In this document: one piece after another, positions 1 to 9,139 of the stretch
How positions within the stretch are numbered: the first letter of the stretch is position 1
How the letters are laid out: each line of letters begins with the position of its first letter
NCBI GenBank assembly: GCA_045531905.1
Contig: JAZSEY010000004.1
Span: 46,950-110,949, forward strand
Length of the DNA: 64,000 bases
Reading direction: 5' to 3'
DNA from: RGIG6919 sp045531905
GTDB taxonomy: Bacteria; Bacillota; Clostridia; Lachnospirales; Lachnospiraceae
Position numbers and translations under genes: made by a program
The notes under the pieces: generated by a model
The model's database searches: none
What the model was told of the DNA's origin: nothing
What the model saw: the letters and a program-made list of their open reading frames with translations, nothing else

Positions 1-238
1 TATTCTTCAATCGGCTACGAATACGGCCTTCCAAACGTTCTGCGTCCACAGATTTCAAAAACAGATTTAAAAAGTCAGATTCCTTTTCAAAATCTACCAC
101 TAAGTAATTCTCAAAAAATGCAGCAGCAAAATCTATAATTGTCCATGTTTTACCTACGCCCTTGGCACCCTTTAATAACAATACCTGTTTATCACTTTCA
201 TACCAGGCCGCCAGCGTATCTATGATATTTCTATACAT
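1..238 (-). CDS. AAA ATPase, N-terminal part (cut by window edge)
   Basis: The first 79 codons of a gene that continues beyond the left edge of the window. The start is the ATG at 236-238. Residues 24-31 read GAKGVGKT, a Walker A nucleotide-binding loop, and are followed by a hydrophobic-acidic stretch (LVVDF) typical of the AAA_14 ATPases that often carry a C-terminal DUF4143 nuclease-like domain. That second domain cannot be seen here, so the full family is an inference. It is the gene immediately downstream of the Sel1-repeat gene on the same strand, separated from it by a strong terminator, so it is probably transcribed separately. Confidence 0.7.
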   Translation of the reverse strand, partial: MYRNIIDTLAAWYESDKQVLLLKGAKGVGKTWTIIDFAAAFFENYLVVDFEKESDFLNLFLKSVDAERLEGRIRSRLKN

Positions 239-335
239 GCAACCACTCCCAAATCCTTCGTGTGCTTCCCTTGTTATTCATCACATTTTCACAACCATTT
301 TAAGAGTATCACAGTTCAGACTACTTGTAAAGAAA

Positions 336-364
336 AAACCGTTGGCAATCTCTGCCAACGGTTT
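336..364 (-). terminator. Rho-independent terminator of the Sel1-repeat gene
   Basis: Perfect 12-bp stem (336-347 with 353-364) with a 5-nt loop, followed on the minus strand by a run of T. It sits just past the stop codon at 372. Confidence 0.85.
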
Positions 365-371
365 GTATGTT

Positions 372-3095
372 TTAGTCATCTTTTGCAATGGAAAGCATTC
401 CATTTTCACCGGCTGACATCAAGAATGTCAGACCAACCTTTTTCTTCGCCGAATTCTCATCCGCCACATATATCTCGCCTGTTTCCACAAGTGATTTTGC
501 AATCTTCAAGACTACATCCTTGAATTCTAATAACTCACGCTTATCAGTAGATGTTAACTTGAACAGATACTGGTTCTTTGAACTAATCAATAAAATGCTG
601 TATGAAAGATTTCTTCCCTTCGCAGTTAAAATCGCCGAACCAATCATTCTGGAGTTGGCAATTACAATCTCCGCATTTTCATCCTGCATATACTCAGAAA
701 GAATTAACTTATAAACCTTCAAATAATCCTCTTCACTTGTAGTATTCACAGGCATCTCTGCAACCGCAAATTCTGCAATGGAATCTGCCATCTTGATGGT
801 ACCACCTTCATCATCAATTTGAGCGGTACATGATTTTGGAACAGTCAATCTAAAGAACTTGTTCTCAATGGCTTTCTCATCTTCTCCAACATTTTGCAAT
901 ACCAAATCATTGTATGCCATCTCTAACTTGTACATGGCACTTAAAGATACCTCATCACCAGTCTGTGCTTTTTCTTTCAAGGCGTCATACAAATGGCGAA
1001 TCTGCAATGTCAATGTAGGTGATAATGCAATCAGCTTTTCGATAGCAGGTGCATAGCCCTTTTCCGCTACCACCAAATACATCTTCAAAAGACTACTCTT
1101 ATCTAAGCCCTTGCCTTCTTTGTATGTGATTACCTCATATAAGAATTCCTTCTCAAAATCAGTAAACCCACCGTCAAATGCCTTTTCAAAGTATTGAATA
1201 CTTAATTTCTCACCTGTATATTCTGGTTTCTTTTCCTGCTGTCTGCAAATCTTACCAAGTTCATAGGCAGCCTGCATTGCTCCAAGCTGTAATGCCACGC
1301 GGAAGGAATGTTCAATATTCTTTTCGTTCGCAATGAAGAATACCTGGTCACGCTTCTTAATAGCTACATCTAATGCAACCTGTGCATCACCGGCTTCCAC
1401 AGCAGCTTCCCAACTCTCCACTGACTTCTGCAAATCAGCAGTACCAAGAGCTTCGATATCCTTGATATAAGCATCTGCCTCGAAAATACCATTTTCCTTA
1501 GCACGCTTGAAATAATCTAAAGCAATTCTGCCGTCACGCTTACCTGGCAACACACCATAATAATACAGACGTCCTAAATAGAACGGTACTCGCTTATGAT
1601 GTAAACGATCAGCCTCTTCATACCACTGTTTAGCATTGGTATAATCCTTTAAATGCTGGTCATAAATATTACCAATCAGGAATGCCAAATCCGGATCCTT
1701 ATTGGCATTAAACAATTCTTGAGCATAGTTAACTGCTCTCTGGATATCTCTATATGGACTATCCTCATCGAAATATAACTCAATCAATAAGTAACTGGCC
1801 TTCAAACTGCCATTACTAAGCGCTCTCTTGGCAAACTCCATCGCCAATTCGTAATCGCCCATATAATAATGGAATACAGCCTCACTATAATACTGATTCT
1901 CTTTTCTATTGGCACTCTGCTCACTGAGTAATGTCGGATTGACAAATGCGAAAGAATTACCTACCTCAAAGATAATCTCCTCATACTGCTCAATAATATC
2001 CATGGTTGCACATACACAACGGATACAAGCAAGACGATTCTGCTGTTCATACGCAAATGTCACAATACCTTTTTCTAATTCCTTGTGATAGAATGTAGCA
2101 CAAATACCATCTGCATACTCAGTTACGTACTCTTGGATAGTCATATCAATATCAAATGCTTCATTTTGATATCTCATGTACATCTCCAAATCACGCTTGG
2201 ATTCCTTTGCTTTACTGTCGTAATTCACATAAATCGCAAAATCCTTGTATGTACGACTCGGAGCATAATATTCCTCATCTGTCTCAGTATTAATACTCTT
2301 TACCCAGTCCTTTGGAAGCTTGTGAATAAAACCTTCCACCTCATCATGAACATAGGTATACTGATACTGTTGCTTTGAAGCCTCAATAACACGGAATCTT
2401 GGTTCGATCCCCTTTGCCTTTCTCTTCTCAGCAATCTGCGTATACAGTCTGTCTTTTTCCTCAAACTGTAGGCTGTCTACGTGGCTATCCTTATACTCTA
2501 CTCGCTCCAAAGCAATCTGTGCCTTCTGATCGCCCTTATCAGCAAGCTTCTGATACCACATTTTGGCTTTCTCCAAATCGATTGGAATAATATAATCACT
2601 CTTATTACCATACTCATCCACTCGGTTCAATCCATTCTCATAGACCTCACCTAAGCGTAAGAATGCCGCATTAATTCCAGCTGCAGCGGCTTTCTCCAAA
2701 TAAGTCAATGCACGTGAAAAATTCTGGGTATCCAGATACATCTCTGCCAACTTAAAGCATACGTCTGACTCTTCTGAAAGCGTATAGTATCTTTCCAAAT
2801 ATTTACATGCTCTTGGCACATCAACCTTAACCTTTGCATTGCCGAACTTACCTAATTCGAACAACTCCGTCAGAATCTTTAATGCATCACACCCCTGATT
2901 CTTATACTCCGGATTCATTGTGCCTATATCTGCAACTGATTCCAAAGTGGTGATTGCCTCAAACGACACACCATGTTCAATCAAATCCATGGCTTTATTA
3001 AATTGTATGTCCACATTATTGAGTTCGGTGGTATTTCGTTGTGTAAACCGACCAATAATAGGAATCTTATCAAGCAATGCTGATAAACGGCCCAT
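372..3095 (-). CDS. Large Sel1-like/TPR repeat protein, function unknown
   Basis: A 907-residue soluble protein without a signal peptide or membrane segment. It holds repeated helical pairs of the Sel1/TPR type (for example AMYLDTQNFSRALTYLEKAA around residue 118 and LYYYGVLPGKRDGRIALDYF near 515), which usually act as protein-binding scaffolds. Between and after the repeat blocks are two related regions that mention no known catalytic motif (around 230-400 and 740-907); both have a 'F(R)L..P..W/C' beta-rich character and may be a duplicated domain. The start ATG has AGAGGGATGGAG just upstream. It is monocistronic, with its own terminator at 336-364. Partner and role cannot be told from the sequence. 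Confidence 0.75.
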   Translation of the reverse strand: MGRLSALLDKIPIIGRFTQRNTTELNNVDIQFNKAMDLIEHGVSFEAITTLESVADIGTMNPEYKNQGCDALKILTELFELGKFGNAKVKVDVPRACKYLERYYTLSEESDVCFKLAEMYLDTQNFSRALTYLEKAAAAGINAAFLRLGEVYENGLNRVDEYGNKSDYIIPIDLEKAKMWYQKLADKGDQKAQIALERVEYKDSHVDSLQFEEKDRLYTQIAEKRKAKGIEPRFRVIEASKQQYQYTYVHDEVEGFIHKLPKDWVKSINTETDEEYYAPSRTYKDFAIYVNYDSKAKESKRDLEMYMRYQNEAFDIDMTIQEYVTEYADGICATFYHKELEKGIVTFAYEQQNRLACIRCVCATMDIIEQYEEIIFEVGNSFAFVNPTLLSEQSANRKENQYYSEAVFHYYMGDYELAMEFAKRALSNGSLKASYLLIELYFDEDSPYRDIQRAVNYAQELFNANKDPDLAFLIGNIYDQHLKDYTNAKQWYEEADRLHHKRVPFYLGRLYYYGVLPGKRDGRIALDYFKRAKENGIFEADAYIKDIEALGTADLQKSVESWEAAVEAGDAQVALDVAIKKRDQVFFIANEKNIEHSFRVALQLGAMQAAYELGKICRQQEKKPEYTGEKLSIQYFEKAFDGGFTDFEKEFLYEVITYKEGKGLDKSSLLKMYLVVAEKGYAPAIEKLIALSPTLTLQIRHLYDALKEKAQTGDEVSLSAMYKLEMAYNDLVLQNVGEDEKAIENKFFRLTVPKSCTAQIDDEGGTIKMADSIAEFAVAEMPVNTTSEEDYLKVYKLILSEYMQDENAEIVIANSRMIGSAILTAKGRNLSYSILLISSKNQYLFKLTSTDKRELLEFKDVVLKIAKSLVETGEIYVADENSAKKKVGLTFLMSAGENGMLSIAKDD

Positions 3096-3127
3096 ACTCC
3101 ATCCCTCTTTTACTGTTATATGGCAAA

Positions 3128-3149
3128 AAGCAGGTTAATTTACCTGCTT
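3128..3149 (-). terminator. Terminator after the FliD-like gene
   Basis: 8-bp stem (3128-3135 with 3142-3149), 6-nt loop and a short T-run on the minus strand, 11 bp beyond the stop codon at 3160. Confidence 0.65.
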
Positions 3150-3159
3150 ATGCTGTCAA

Positions 3160-3927
3160 TTATAAAATAGTGTCATACATAGAACCAATCATCGAATCTA
3201 CAGATGTATATTTGCCTGCAGATGAATAGGTCCCCTTCTCAAGACTCGACAATGCGTTAGAAGCTAATCTGTTTAAATCAGATGCCTGGCTGCTTATTCT
3301 ATCAGCCAATGAATTTGTTCCATTAAACAGACTTTTTACATCTGTCATATCCGCTTTCTTAAAAGCAGTTTCATCAATCTTAAGTGTATTGTCAGACGAA
3401 ATGGAAATACCAACACGGTTCAGCAAGCTCTGGTTGCTCTTTGTGGTATTCACCATATTCAATGTCTTTCTTAACACTGGTACATTCTCTGATTCAATCG
3501 TCTCGTCAATGACATCATTATAGTTATTCACGTAATCCTTAACTGCGTCATAGATGGCATTCACATCATATTCATTTGTTGATTTTCCAGTCTCTTTGTC
3601 TGTAACAGTTTTTTTCAAAAACACTGAATCCACACCGGTAGTCTGCAATGCATCTGCAGCATTCTGCAAGGATGTAGCATTCCCTTTTGCTTTGGTTAAT
3701 GCTTCCTTTTCCGGCTGATTCTCAGAACTATATGTAGTCCCCGTCTTCTCGTAATAAGACTGCATCAGTTTCTTATATGTACCATTCTTCACCATACTAT
3801 AATCGGTCAATAAATTAGACGTTAAAAATGATGTGGCACCTGACTGTTTTGATGTCTTATTACCAAGCATATTGTTGAACCAACTACTACTGTTACTTGC
3901 ACTGGAAATAGAAAAGATGTTGTACAT
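3160..3927 (-). CDS. Orphan FliD C-terminal-like protein
   Basis: 255 residues when started at the ATG at 3927, which has AAGGAAGTG upstream; an in-frame start 12 codons earlier lacks a ribosome binding site. The N-terminus is rich in Ser/Asn/Gly and has no signal peptide. The C-terminal half resembles the C-terminal region of flagellar hook-associated protein FliD: a 'YDAVKDYVNNYNDVID' helix, then 'LLNRVGISISSDNTLKID' and a long helix ending 'SLADRISSQASDLNRLA'. No flagellar gene is present in the window, so a flagellar role is not supported by context. It could be an extracellular filament cap-like or unrelated coiled-coil protein. The similarity is by eye only. Confidence 0.55.
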   Translation of the reverse strand: MYNIFSISSASNSSSWFNNMLGNKTSKQSGATSFLTSNLLTDYSMVKNGTYKKLMQSYYEKTGTTYSSENQPEKEALTKAKGNATSLQNAADALQTTGVDSVFLKKTVTDKETGKSTNEYDVNAIYDAVKDYVNNYNDVIDETIESENVPVLRKTLNMVNTTKSNQSLLNRVGISISSDNTLKIDETAFKKADMTDVKSLFNGTNSLADRISSQASDLNRLASNALSSLEKGTYSSAGKYTSVDSMIGSMYDTIL

Positions 3928-3998
3928 GCTATCACTTCCTTTGCACACAAAACGGACTTCCATGTCCTAGTTATAGTTATAATTATTGTATCACTATT

Positions 3999-4253
3999 TT
4001 ATAGTGAACACAAGTATTTTTCTAGTTTAGAAACTGCTGCCACTTCATCTGCTCCTGTGGCTTCTACAGTAACCTCTTCACCCTTCTTTAAGCCTAAACT
4101 CATCATACCCATAATGCTCTTTGCATTAATCTTTTTGTCAGCAGTTTCAAGATAAATCTTGCTTTCAAACTGGCTTGCAATCTGCACGAGCATTGCTACC
4201 GGTCTCTCCTCAGGATCTGCTGTAATGTTTACTACCATCTTTTTGCTTATCAT
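3999..4253 (-). CDS. HPr-like protein lacking His15, keeping Ser46
   Basis: An 84-residue HPr-fold protein. HPr carries phosphate in the sugar phosphotransferase system through a His in the motif GxHARP, and is regulated by HPr kinase at Ser46. Here the first motif reads TADPEERPVAM: the His is gone and about two residues are missing. The regulatory motif is intact (NAKSIMGMMSLG, Ser at residue 46). This is the pattern of Crh of Bacillus, an HPr paralogue that acts only in carbon catabolite control. hprK, encoding the kinase for this serine, is in the same gene block about 4 kb upstream. The start ATG has AAAGGAG upstream, and the gene follows whiA by 23 bp, so it is likely in the same transcript. 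A true PTS HPr must lie elsewhere. Confidence 0.85.
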   Translation of the reverse strand: MISKKMVVNITADPEERPVAMLVQIASQFESKIYLETADKKINAKSIMGMMSLGLKKGEEVTVEATGADEVAAVSKLEKYLCSL

Positions 4254-4276
4254 TTTTTGTTGCTCCTTTCGAGTTC

Positions 4277-5194
4277 TTAGCTATTTTCGCTTAAGTCAGC
4301 CGCTATTTGGCTTATTTTTCTTAATCTATGATTCACACCGGATTTTGTAACTGGTGGATTCAACATTTCTCCTAATTCCTGCAAAGTTGCATCCGGTTCA
4401 TCCAGCCGAAGCTGTGCCATCTGACGCAAATTATCAGGAAGTTTTTTAATACCAATTGTTCTTTCAATCAGTTCAATATCTTCTATCTGTTTTCTCGCCG
4501 CGCTCACTGTTTTATGAATATTTGCAGTCTCACAATTTACCCTACGGTTGATGCCATTTCTAACATCCTTTAAAATGCGGATATTCTCCATCTCCATCAA
4601 GGAAAGCGGTGCACCAATATTATTCAGAAAATCCACTATCATGGAACCATCCTTGATATAAACCACATAGTATTTTTTCCGCTGTACAACCTTTCCTTCC
4701 AGTTGCATATCCTTTAGCAAAGAACATACACCTTCTGCAAAGTTTTCACTCAAAAACACCATCTCTAAATGATAGGCTTTTTCCGGATTATTCACAGAAC
4801 CTGTGGCTAAAAACAGACCTCTTAAAAATGCCCGTTTACAACAGGATTGTTGTAACACCAAACCATCCCATATCAAATCCTTTTCGTCCACAACCTTGCG
4901 TTTTCTTCGCAAAACGGATTCTACCAAATAAAGCAACTTGACTGTTTCTAACACTTTATATGCTTGTTTAGAATTATCTATGCTGGAAAATCCAAACAAT
5001 TTATCCAATAGCCATGCACACTTTTTTAATACGGCATCATGTTCACTATCAAATGTAATTTTCAATTTTCTTTCATGATCTATCTCAATTTTACCAATGG
5101 TACAAATCAATGCTGTCAACTCTGCTATCTGACAATGTCTTGCCGATGGTAATTTTGATACCAGTTCATCTTTTACTTCCTGTGAAAAAGACAT
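4277..5194 (-). CDS. whiA: DNA-binding protein WhiA
   Basis: 305 residues from the ATG at 5194, with AAGGG upstream; the longer reading frame would overlap rapZ by 29 bp. The N-terminal half has the WhiA fold related to LAGLIDADG homing endonucleases (ELTALICTIGKIEID, then FLRGLFLATGSVNNPEKAYH around residue 125-145), and the C-terminal part ends in the typical helix-turn-helix (LQELGEMLNPPVTKSGVNHR). In firmicutes WhiA affects cell division and chromosome segregation. It follows rapZ by 4 bp, the conserved Gram-positive order rapZ-whiA. Confidence 0.95.
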   Translation of the reverse strand: MSFSQEVKDELVSKLPSARHCQIAELTALICTIGKIEIDHERKLKITFDSEHDAVLKKCAWLLDKLFGFSSIDNSKQAYKVLETVKLLYLVESVLRRKRKVVDEKDLIWDGLVLQQSCCKRAFLRGLFLATGSVNNPEKAYHLEMVFLSENFAEGVCSLLKDMQLEGKVVQRKKYYVVYIKDGSMIVDFLNNIGAPLSLMEMENIRILKDVRNGINRRVNCETANIHKTVSAARKQIEDIELIERTIGIKKLPDNLRQMAQLRLDEPDATLQELGEMLNPPVTKSGVNHRLRKISQIAADLSENS

Positions 5195-5198
5195 ACTA

Positions 5199-6071
5199 CT
5201 ATCCCTTCGTCTTTGCATCCTTATCAATATCTCTATGGTAACATTTTGAAGTATATGGAAGCGATGACAACGCTCTACCTAGCGCATTTGCAATGGTTAC
5301 AGAACGATGTTTTCCACCCGTACAACCTATGGCAACAACCAATTGATTTTTGCCTTCTTTGATATAGTTTGGTATGAGGAATTGAATCATATCCATCAAT
5401 TTATTCATAAATTCCACAGACTCTTCACAATCCATGACAAACTCTTGGATTTCCGGGTCATTTCCAGTTTTTGGACGCAATTCCAAATCGTAATAAGGAT
5501 TTGGTAAGAATCGCACATCAAACACCAAATCTGCATCTCGCGGAATTCCATATTTAAAACCAAATGACAATGCTGTGACAATAAAATTCTGATAAGTCTC
5601 ATCCTGCATGAAGATCTTATCCAATTCTTCCTTCAATTCTCTTGTGAGCAAATTTGAAGAATCAATAATCATTTTTGCCTGTTTTCTCAGAAATGCAATT
5701 TGTTCTCTTTCCTTTCGGATACCATCTTCAATTCTACCTAATCTGGCAAGGGGATGTGTACGTCTGGTCTCTTTATATCGTTTTACCAAAACATCCTCAC
5801 TAGAATCCAAGAACAGAATTTCATACTCAAACTGAGCCTGTTTCATTTGCTCAAATACCTTTGGCAAATCTGCTAAGGCATCACCACTTCGTATATCCAA
5901 ACCGATTGCGATTTTTTCAATATCGGAATCGTCCTTATTCACCATTTCCGCAAAGTTATACACTAGACTGACGGGCAAATTATCTACACAAAAGAAACCC
6001 ATATCTTCCATGGTCTTTAACGCTGTACTTTTTCCTGCTCCGGACATACCGGTCACAATTATAAATCGCAT
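5199..6071 (-). CDS. rapZ: RNase adapter/nucleotide-binding protein RapZ
   Basis: 290 residues, normal length for the RapZ/YvcJ family. Walker A GMSGAGKS at residues 8-15, Walker B-like ILFLDSSEDVL near 85, and the conserved C-terminal signature GCTGGKHRSV near 255. In enteric bacteria RapZ steers RNase E to the small RNA GlmZ and senses glucosamine-6-phosphate; in firmicutes the homologue YvcJ hydrolyses nucleotides and its role is less clear. It lies between murB and whiA with gaps of 14 and 4 bp, so all three are very likely co-transcribed. Confidence 0.95.
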   Translation of the reverse strand: MRFIIVTGMSGAGKSTALKTMEDMGFFCVDNLPVSLVYNFAEMVNKDDSDIEKIAIGLDIRSGDALADLPKVFEQMKQAQFEYEILFLDSSEDVLVKRYKETRRTHPLARLGRIEDGIRKEREQIAFLRKQAKMIIDSSNLLTRELKEELDKIFMQDETYQNFIVTALSFGFKYGIPRDADLVFDVRFLPNPYYDLELRPKTGNDPEIQEFVMDCEESVEFMNKLMDMIQFLIPNYIKEGKNQLVVAIGCTGGKHRSVTIANALGRALSSLPYTSKCYHRDIDKDAKTKG

Positions 6072-6085
6072 CTTATCACCTATAT

Positions 6086-6994
6086 CTAAAATGTTCCTAA
6101 AAATTTCACTTCAGGCTCAATCTCTACCTGGAATTTGGAGGCAACCTCCTGTTGCACATGCGTAATCAACTGCATCACATCATCCGCAGTTGCACCACCC
6201 ATATTCACAACAAATCCACAATGCTTATCGGACACTCTGGCTCCACCATACTGATATCCTCTAAGGCCTGCATCATCAATTAATTTCCCAGCAAAATAAC
6301 CTTCTGGTCTTTTAAAAGTACTGCCTGCACTCGGATATTCCAACGGCTGCTTTTCTTTTCTGGCAGTAGCCAGACGATTCATTTCAGCAACAATCACGTC
6401 CTTTGTGCCTTCCTGCAATTTTAATACAGCCTCTAGAATAATCAAATTCTCATCCATCGCTACACTGTGACGATAACCAAACTGCATTTCCTCGCCACTT
6501 CGCGTAACAACCTCTCCTGACGGTGTCAGCATCGTCACTGACTGTGTAACATCCTTCATCTCACCGCCATAGGCACCTGCATTCATCACCAAGGCACCAC
6601 CGATTGTTCCCGGAATACCAGAAGCAAATTCCAAACCTGTCAGAGAAGCTTCCTTTGCTACATTTGCCACCTTCGAAAGCAACGCGCCGGCGCCCACACG
6701 AATGCAATCTCCATCCACAGAAATGGTATCCATCGTCTGAAAAATCTGGATAACCACGCCTTCATATCCGGCATCTGACACTAACAAGTTACTACCATTA
6801 CCAATAATATAATAAGGAACCTCGCACTGTACACATGCCTCAATCGTATGTTTCAGCTGAGAAACCGTTTCAGGCTTCACCAAAAATGCGGCTGGTCCAC
6901 CAATCCGAAATGTAGTATGACCACACATTGGTTCATCCTTCCATAACGAATCTCCATATATTTGATTTAAAGTTGTTTCTAATTTATCTATCAT
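6086..6994 (-). CDS. murB: UDP-N-acetylenolpyruvoylglucosamine reductase
   Basis: 302 residues from the ATG at 6994, preceded by TTGAGG. MurB is the cytoplasmic FAD enzyme that reduces UDP-GlcNAc-enolpyruvate to UDP-MurNAc for peptidoglycan. Visible landmarks are the FAD-binding stretch IGNGSNLLVSDAGYEG, the SGIPGTIGGALVMNAGAYGGE motif area (quoted in part), the YRHS block, the catalytic serine in YPSAGSTFKRP and the C-terminal IEPEVKFLG glutamate. This is the shorter, type IIb form. First gene of the murB-rapZ-whiA-HPr run; a terminator-like hairpin separates it from glcK. Confidence 0.95.
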   Translation of the reverse strand: MIDKLETTLNQIYGDSLWKDEPMCGHTTFRIGGPAAFLVKPETVSQLKHTIEACVQCEVPYYIIGNGSNLLVSDAGYEGVVIQIFQTMDTISVDGDCIRVGAGALLSKVANVAKEASLTGLEFASGIPGTIGGALVMNAGAYGGEMKDVTQSVTMLTPSGEVVTRSGEEMQFGYRHSVAMDENLIILEAVLKLQEGTKDVIVAEMNRLATARKEKQPLEYPSAGSTFKRPEGYFAGKLIDDAGLRGYQYGGARVSDKHCGFVVNMGGATADDVMQLITHVQQEVASKFQVEIEPEVKFLGTF

Positions 6995-7083
6995 AATGAA
7001 CCTCAACTTAACAAAGCACAAATCCACACCATCATATCATACATTATGCTTTCCAATTCTTCAATGTGAAATACATATAAAAA

Positions 7084-7108
7084 AAAAGGGGAGAAAATCT
7101 CCCCTTTT
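7084..7108 (-). terminator. Terminator between glcK and murB
   Basis: 11-bp stem (7084-7094 with 7098-7108), 3-nt loop, followed on the minus strand by a T-run (A at 7079-7087 on +). It lies 46 bp past the glcK stop, so murB needs its own promoter or read-through. Confidence 0.8.
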
Positions 7109-7153
7109 CAGCATTTTGCATATGCAAATACTAATATTTTTGATTATGTTAAC

Positions 7154-8101
7154 TTATGCCTTTTTTCCTAAAATCGCTTTTGCACTTCCGTAGATACCTG
7201 CATCATTGCCCAATGTTGCTAATGCAAACTTTGTACCTCTGCATGCATGGAATGCATACTTCTGGAAATACTTGCTTGTATTATCAATTAAAATTTCACC
7301 GGCACGAGATACACCACCACCGATTACAAATACTTCAGGATCAACCACACAAGCAATCTGTGCCAATGCCTTACCTAAACACTTTCCATGCTCTTCCACC
7401 AAATCCATGGCAAGGTCATCACCTTCCTTAGCCGCATCGAAAATAGCCTTTGCAGACACATACTGGATGCTACGAAGCTTCGATGGCTTATCAGAACTAT
7501 CTAACGCCTTGTTTGCTAAACGTACGATACCTGTTGCAGATGTATACTGCTCAAGACAGCCTGTCTTACCACAACCACAGGTTTCTGTCTCGCTATCACT
7601 AATCTGCATATGTCCAATCTCACCACCAGCGCCATTTACACCGGAAAGCATCTTACCATTCAAAATGATACCACCGCCAACACCGGTTCCTAATGTTACC
7701 ATAACCTGATTAGAGTAGCCTTTTCCACCACCCTGCCACATCTCGCCAAGGGCAGCCATATTTGCATCATTACCAGCCTTAACAGGTAATCCAATAATCT
7801 TTTCCAACTCTTCTTCTACATTGAAAATGCCCCAACCTAAGTTTGCGCACTTTAACACAGTTCCATCTTCCTTAACAGGACCAGGCACGCCCATACCAAC
7901 GCCCACAACGTCCTGCTTATCAATTGCCTTTTCTGTCAATTTATCTTCAACTGACTCTGCAACGTCGCCAAGAATATATCTGCCACCTTCATCCTTACGG
8001 GTAGTAATTTCCCATTTGTCAAGCAAATCGCCCTCTGCGGTAAACAAACCAAGTTTAACCGTTGTTCCTCCGATATCTACACCTACTACATACTTTGACA
8101 T
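7154..8101 (-). CDS. glcK: ROK-family glucokinase
   Basis: 315 residues. It phosphorylates glucose to glucose-6-phosphate in the cytoplasm, by family. The N-terminal phosphate-binding loop VDIGGTTVKLG (residues 8-18) and the ROK zinc motif CGCGKTGCLEQY near residue 170 are intact, with the GxGxG ATP-binding loop GTGVGGGIILNGK at about 138. The start ATG has GGAGG at good spacing. It lies 20 bp downstream of hprK, so sugar phosphorylation and the catabolite-control kinase are co-transcribed. A close ROK alternative substrate (mannose, N-acetylglucosamine) cannot be excluded. Confidence 0.9.
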   Translation of the reverse strand: MSKYVVGVDIGGTTVKLGLFTAEGDLLDKWEITTRKDEGGRYILGDVAESVEDKLTEKAIDKQDVVGVGMGVPGPVKEDGTVLKCANLGWGIFNVEEELEKIIGLPVKAGNDANMAALGEMWQGGGKGYSNQVMVTLGTGVGGGIILNGKMLSGVNGAGGEIGHMQISDSETETCGCGKTGCLEQYTSATGIVRLANKALDSSDKPSKLRSIQYVSAKAIFDAAKEGDDLAMDLVEEHGKCLGKALAQIACVVDPEVFVIGGGVSRAGEILIDNTSKYFQKYAFHACRGTKFALATLGNDAGIYGSAKAILGKKA

Positions 8102-8121
8102 AATACTTATCCTCCCTAAAA

Positions 8122-9057
8122 CTAATCCTCTAATTCACCCATCATATTCTTTGTAACACGCTTATAAAGCTCCTGTGCTGCATTGTATCCCATCTTCTTC
8201 TGACGATGGTTAACCGCTGCTGACTCTACAATGATGGCAATATTTCTACCTGGTCTGATTGGAATAGAATGACATACAACTTTATTACCTAAGAACTCCG
8301 TGTACTTGTCCTCTAAGCCCATACGGTCATATTCCGTCTCCTTGCTCCATTCTTCCAGTTTGATTACTAAATCAATAGATTGTGTCATCTTTACACACTC
8401 TACACCGAACAAAGTCTTAACGTCGATGATACCAATACCACGCAACTCAATAAAATGTCTGGTAACGCTTGGCGCTGAACCAATTAAAGTATCATCACTC
8501 ACCTTCTTAATCTCGACCACATCATCGGATACCAAACGGTGACCTCTCTTGATCAATTCCAAAGCAGCCTCACTCTTACCGATACCGCTTTCTCCCATAA
8601 TCAAAATACCTTCACCATATACATCTACTAAAACTGCATGGATAGAAATTCTTGGTGCTAATTCTACATGAAGCCATCTTGTAATCTCCGATACGAAGGA
8701 AGATGTGCTTTTTGTACATCTAAATACCGGTACACCATACTTCTTTGCAATCTCCAAAATGTACTGCTCCGGCTCAATATCTCGACAGAAAATGAGACAA
8801 GGGAACTTGTAGCCGAAGAATATCTCCAGCGTAGCCTTATTCTCCTCCTCCGTGTGCATATTGGTTAAATACGCATGTTCTACATTACCACATATTTGAA
8901 TTCGTGCCGCATCAAAATGCTCAAAAAAGCCTGCAAATTGAACCGCAGGACGATTAATATCCGGTTCTGTAACCATGATCTCATCTACATTAATCTCAGG
9001 CACCAGATTAATCAGATTCATTTTCTCAACAACTTTAGATAATGGAATCGAATACAT
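8122..9057 (-). CDS. hprK: HPr kinase/phosphorylase
   Basis: 311 residues, standard length. HprK phosphorylates Ser46 of HPr and Crh in response to fructose-1,6-bisphosphate and reverses this with inorganic phosphate. Walker A GESGIGKSEAALEL is near residue 155, followed by the DD of LVSDDVVEI, and the family signature LRGIGIIDVKTLFG at about 205. Start ATG with AAAGGGGA upstream. Its likely substrate, the His-less HPr-like protein, is four genes downstream in the same orientation. Confidence 0.95.
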   Translation of the reverse strand: MYSIPLSKVVEKMNLINLVPEINVDEIMVTEPDINRPAVQFAGFFEHFDAARIQICGNVEHAYLTNMHTEEENKATLEIFFGYKFPCLIFCRDIEPEQYILEIAKKYGVPVFRCTKSTSSFVSEITRWLHVELAPRISIHAVLVDVYGEGILIMGESGIGKSEAALELIKRGHRLVSDDVVEIKKVSDDTLIGSAPSVTRHFIELRGIGIIDVKTLFGVECVKMTQSIDLVIKLEEWSKETEYDRMGLEDKYTEFLGNKVVCHSIPIRPGRNIAIIVESAAVNHRQKKMGYNAAQELYKRVTKNMMGELED

Positions 9058-9139
9058 TGCAATCCCCTTTCCTACATTAATTTACGTATCCATTAGTATA
9101 CCACATTCACATTTAAAATACTAGCATTGCAACCACAGT

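Noticed and set aside
3160..3927. Flagellar operon
   Set aside because: Neighbours are a Sel1-repeat protein and the HPr/whiA block; one FliD-like C-terminus does not make a flagellar locus.
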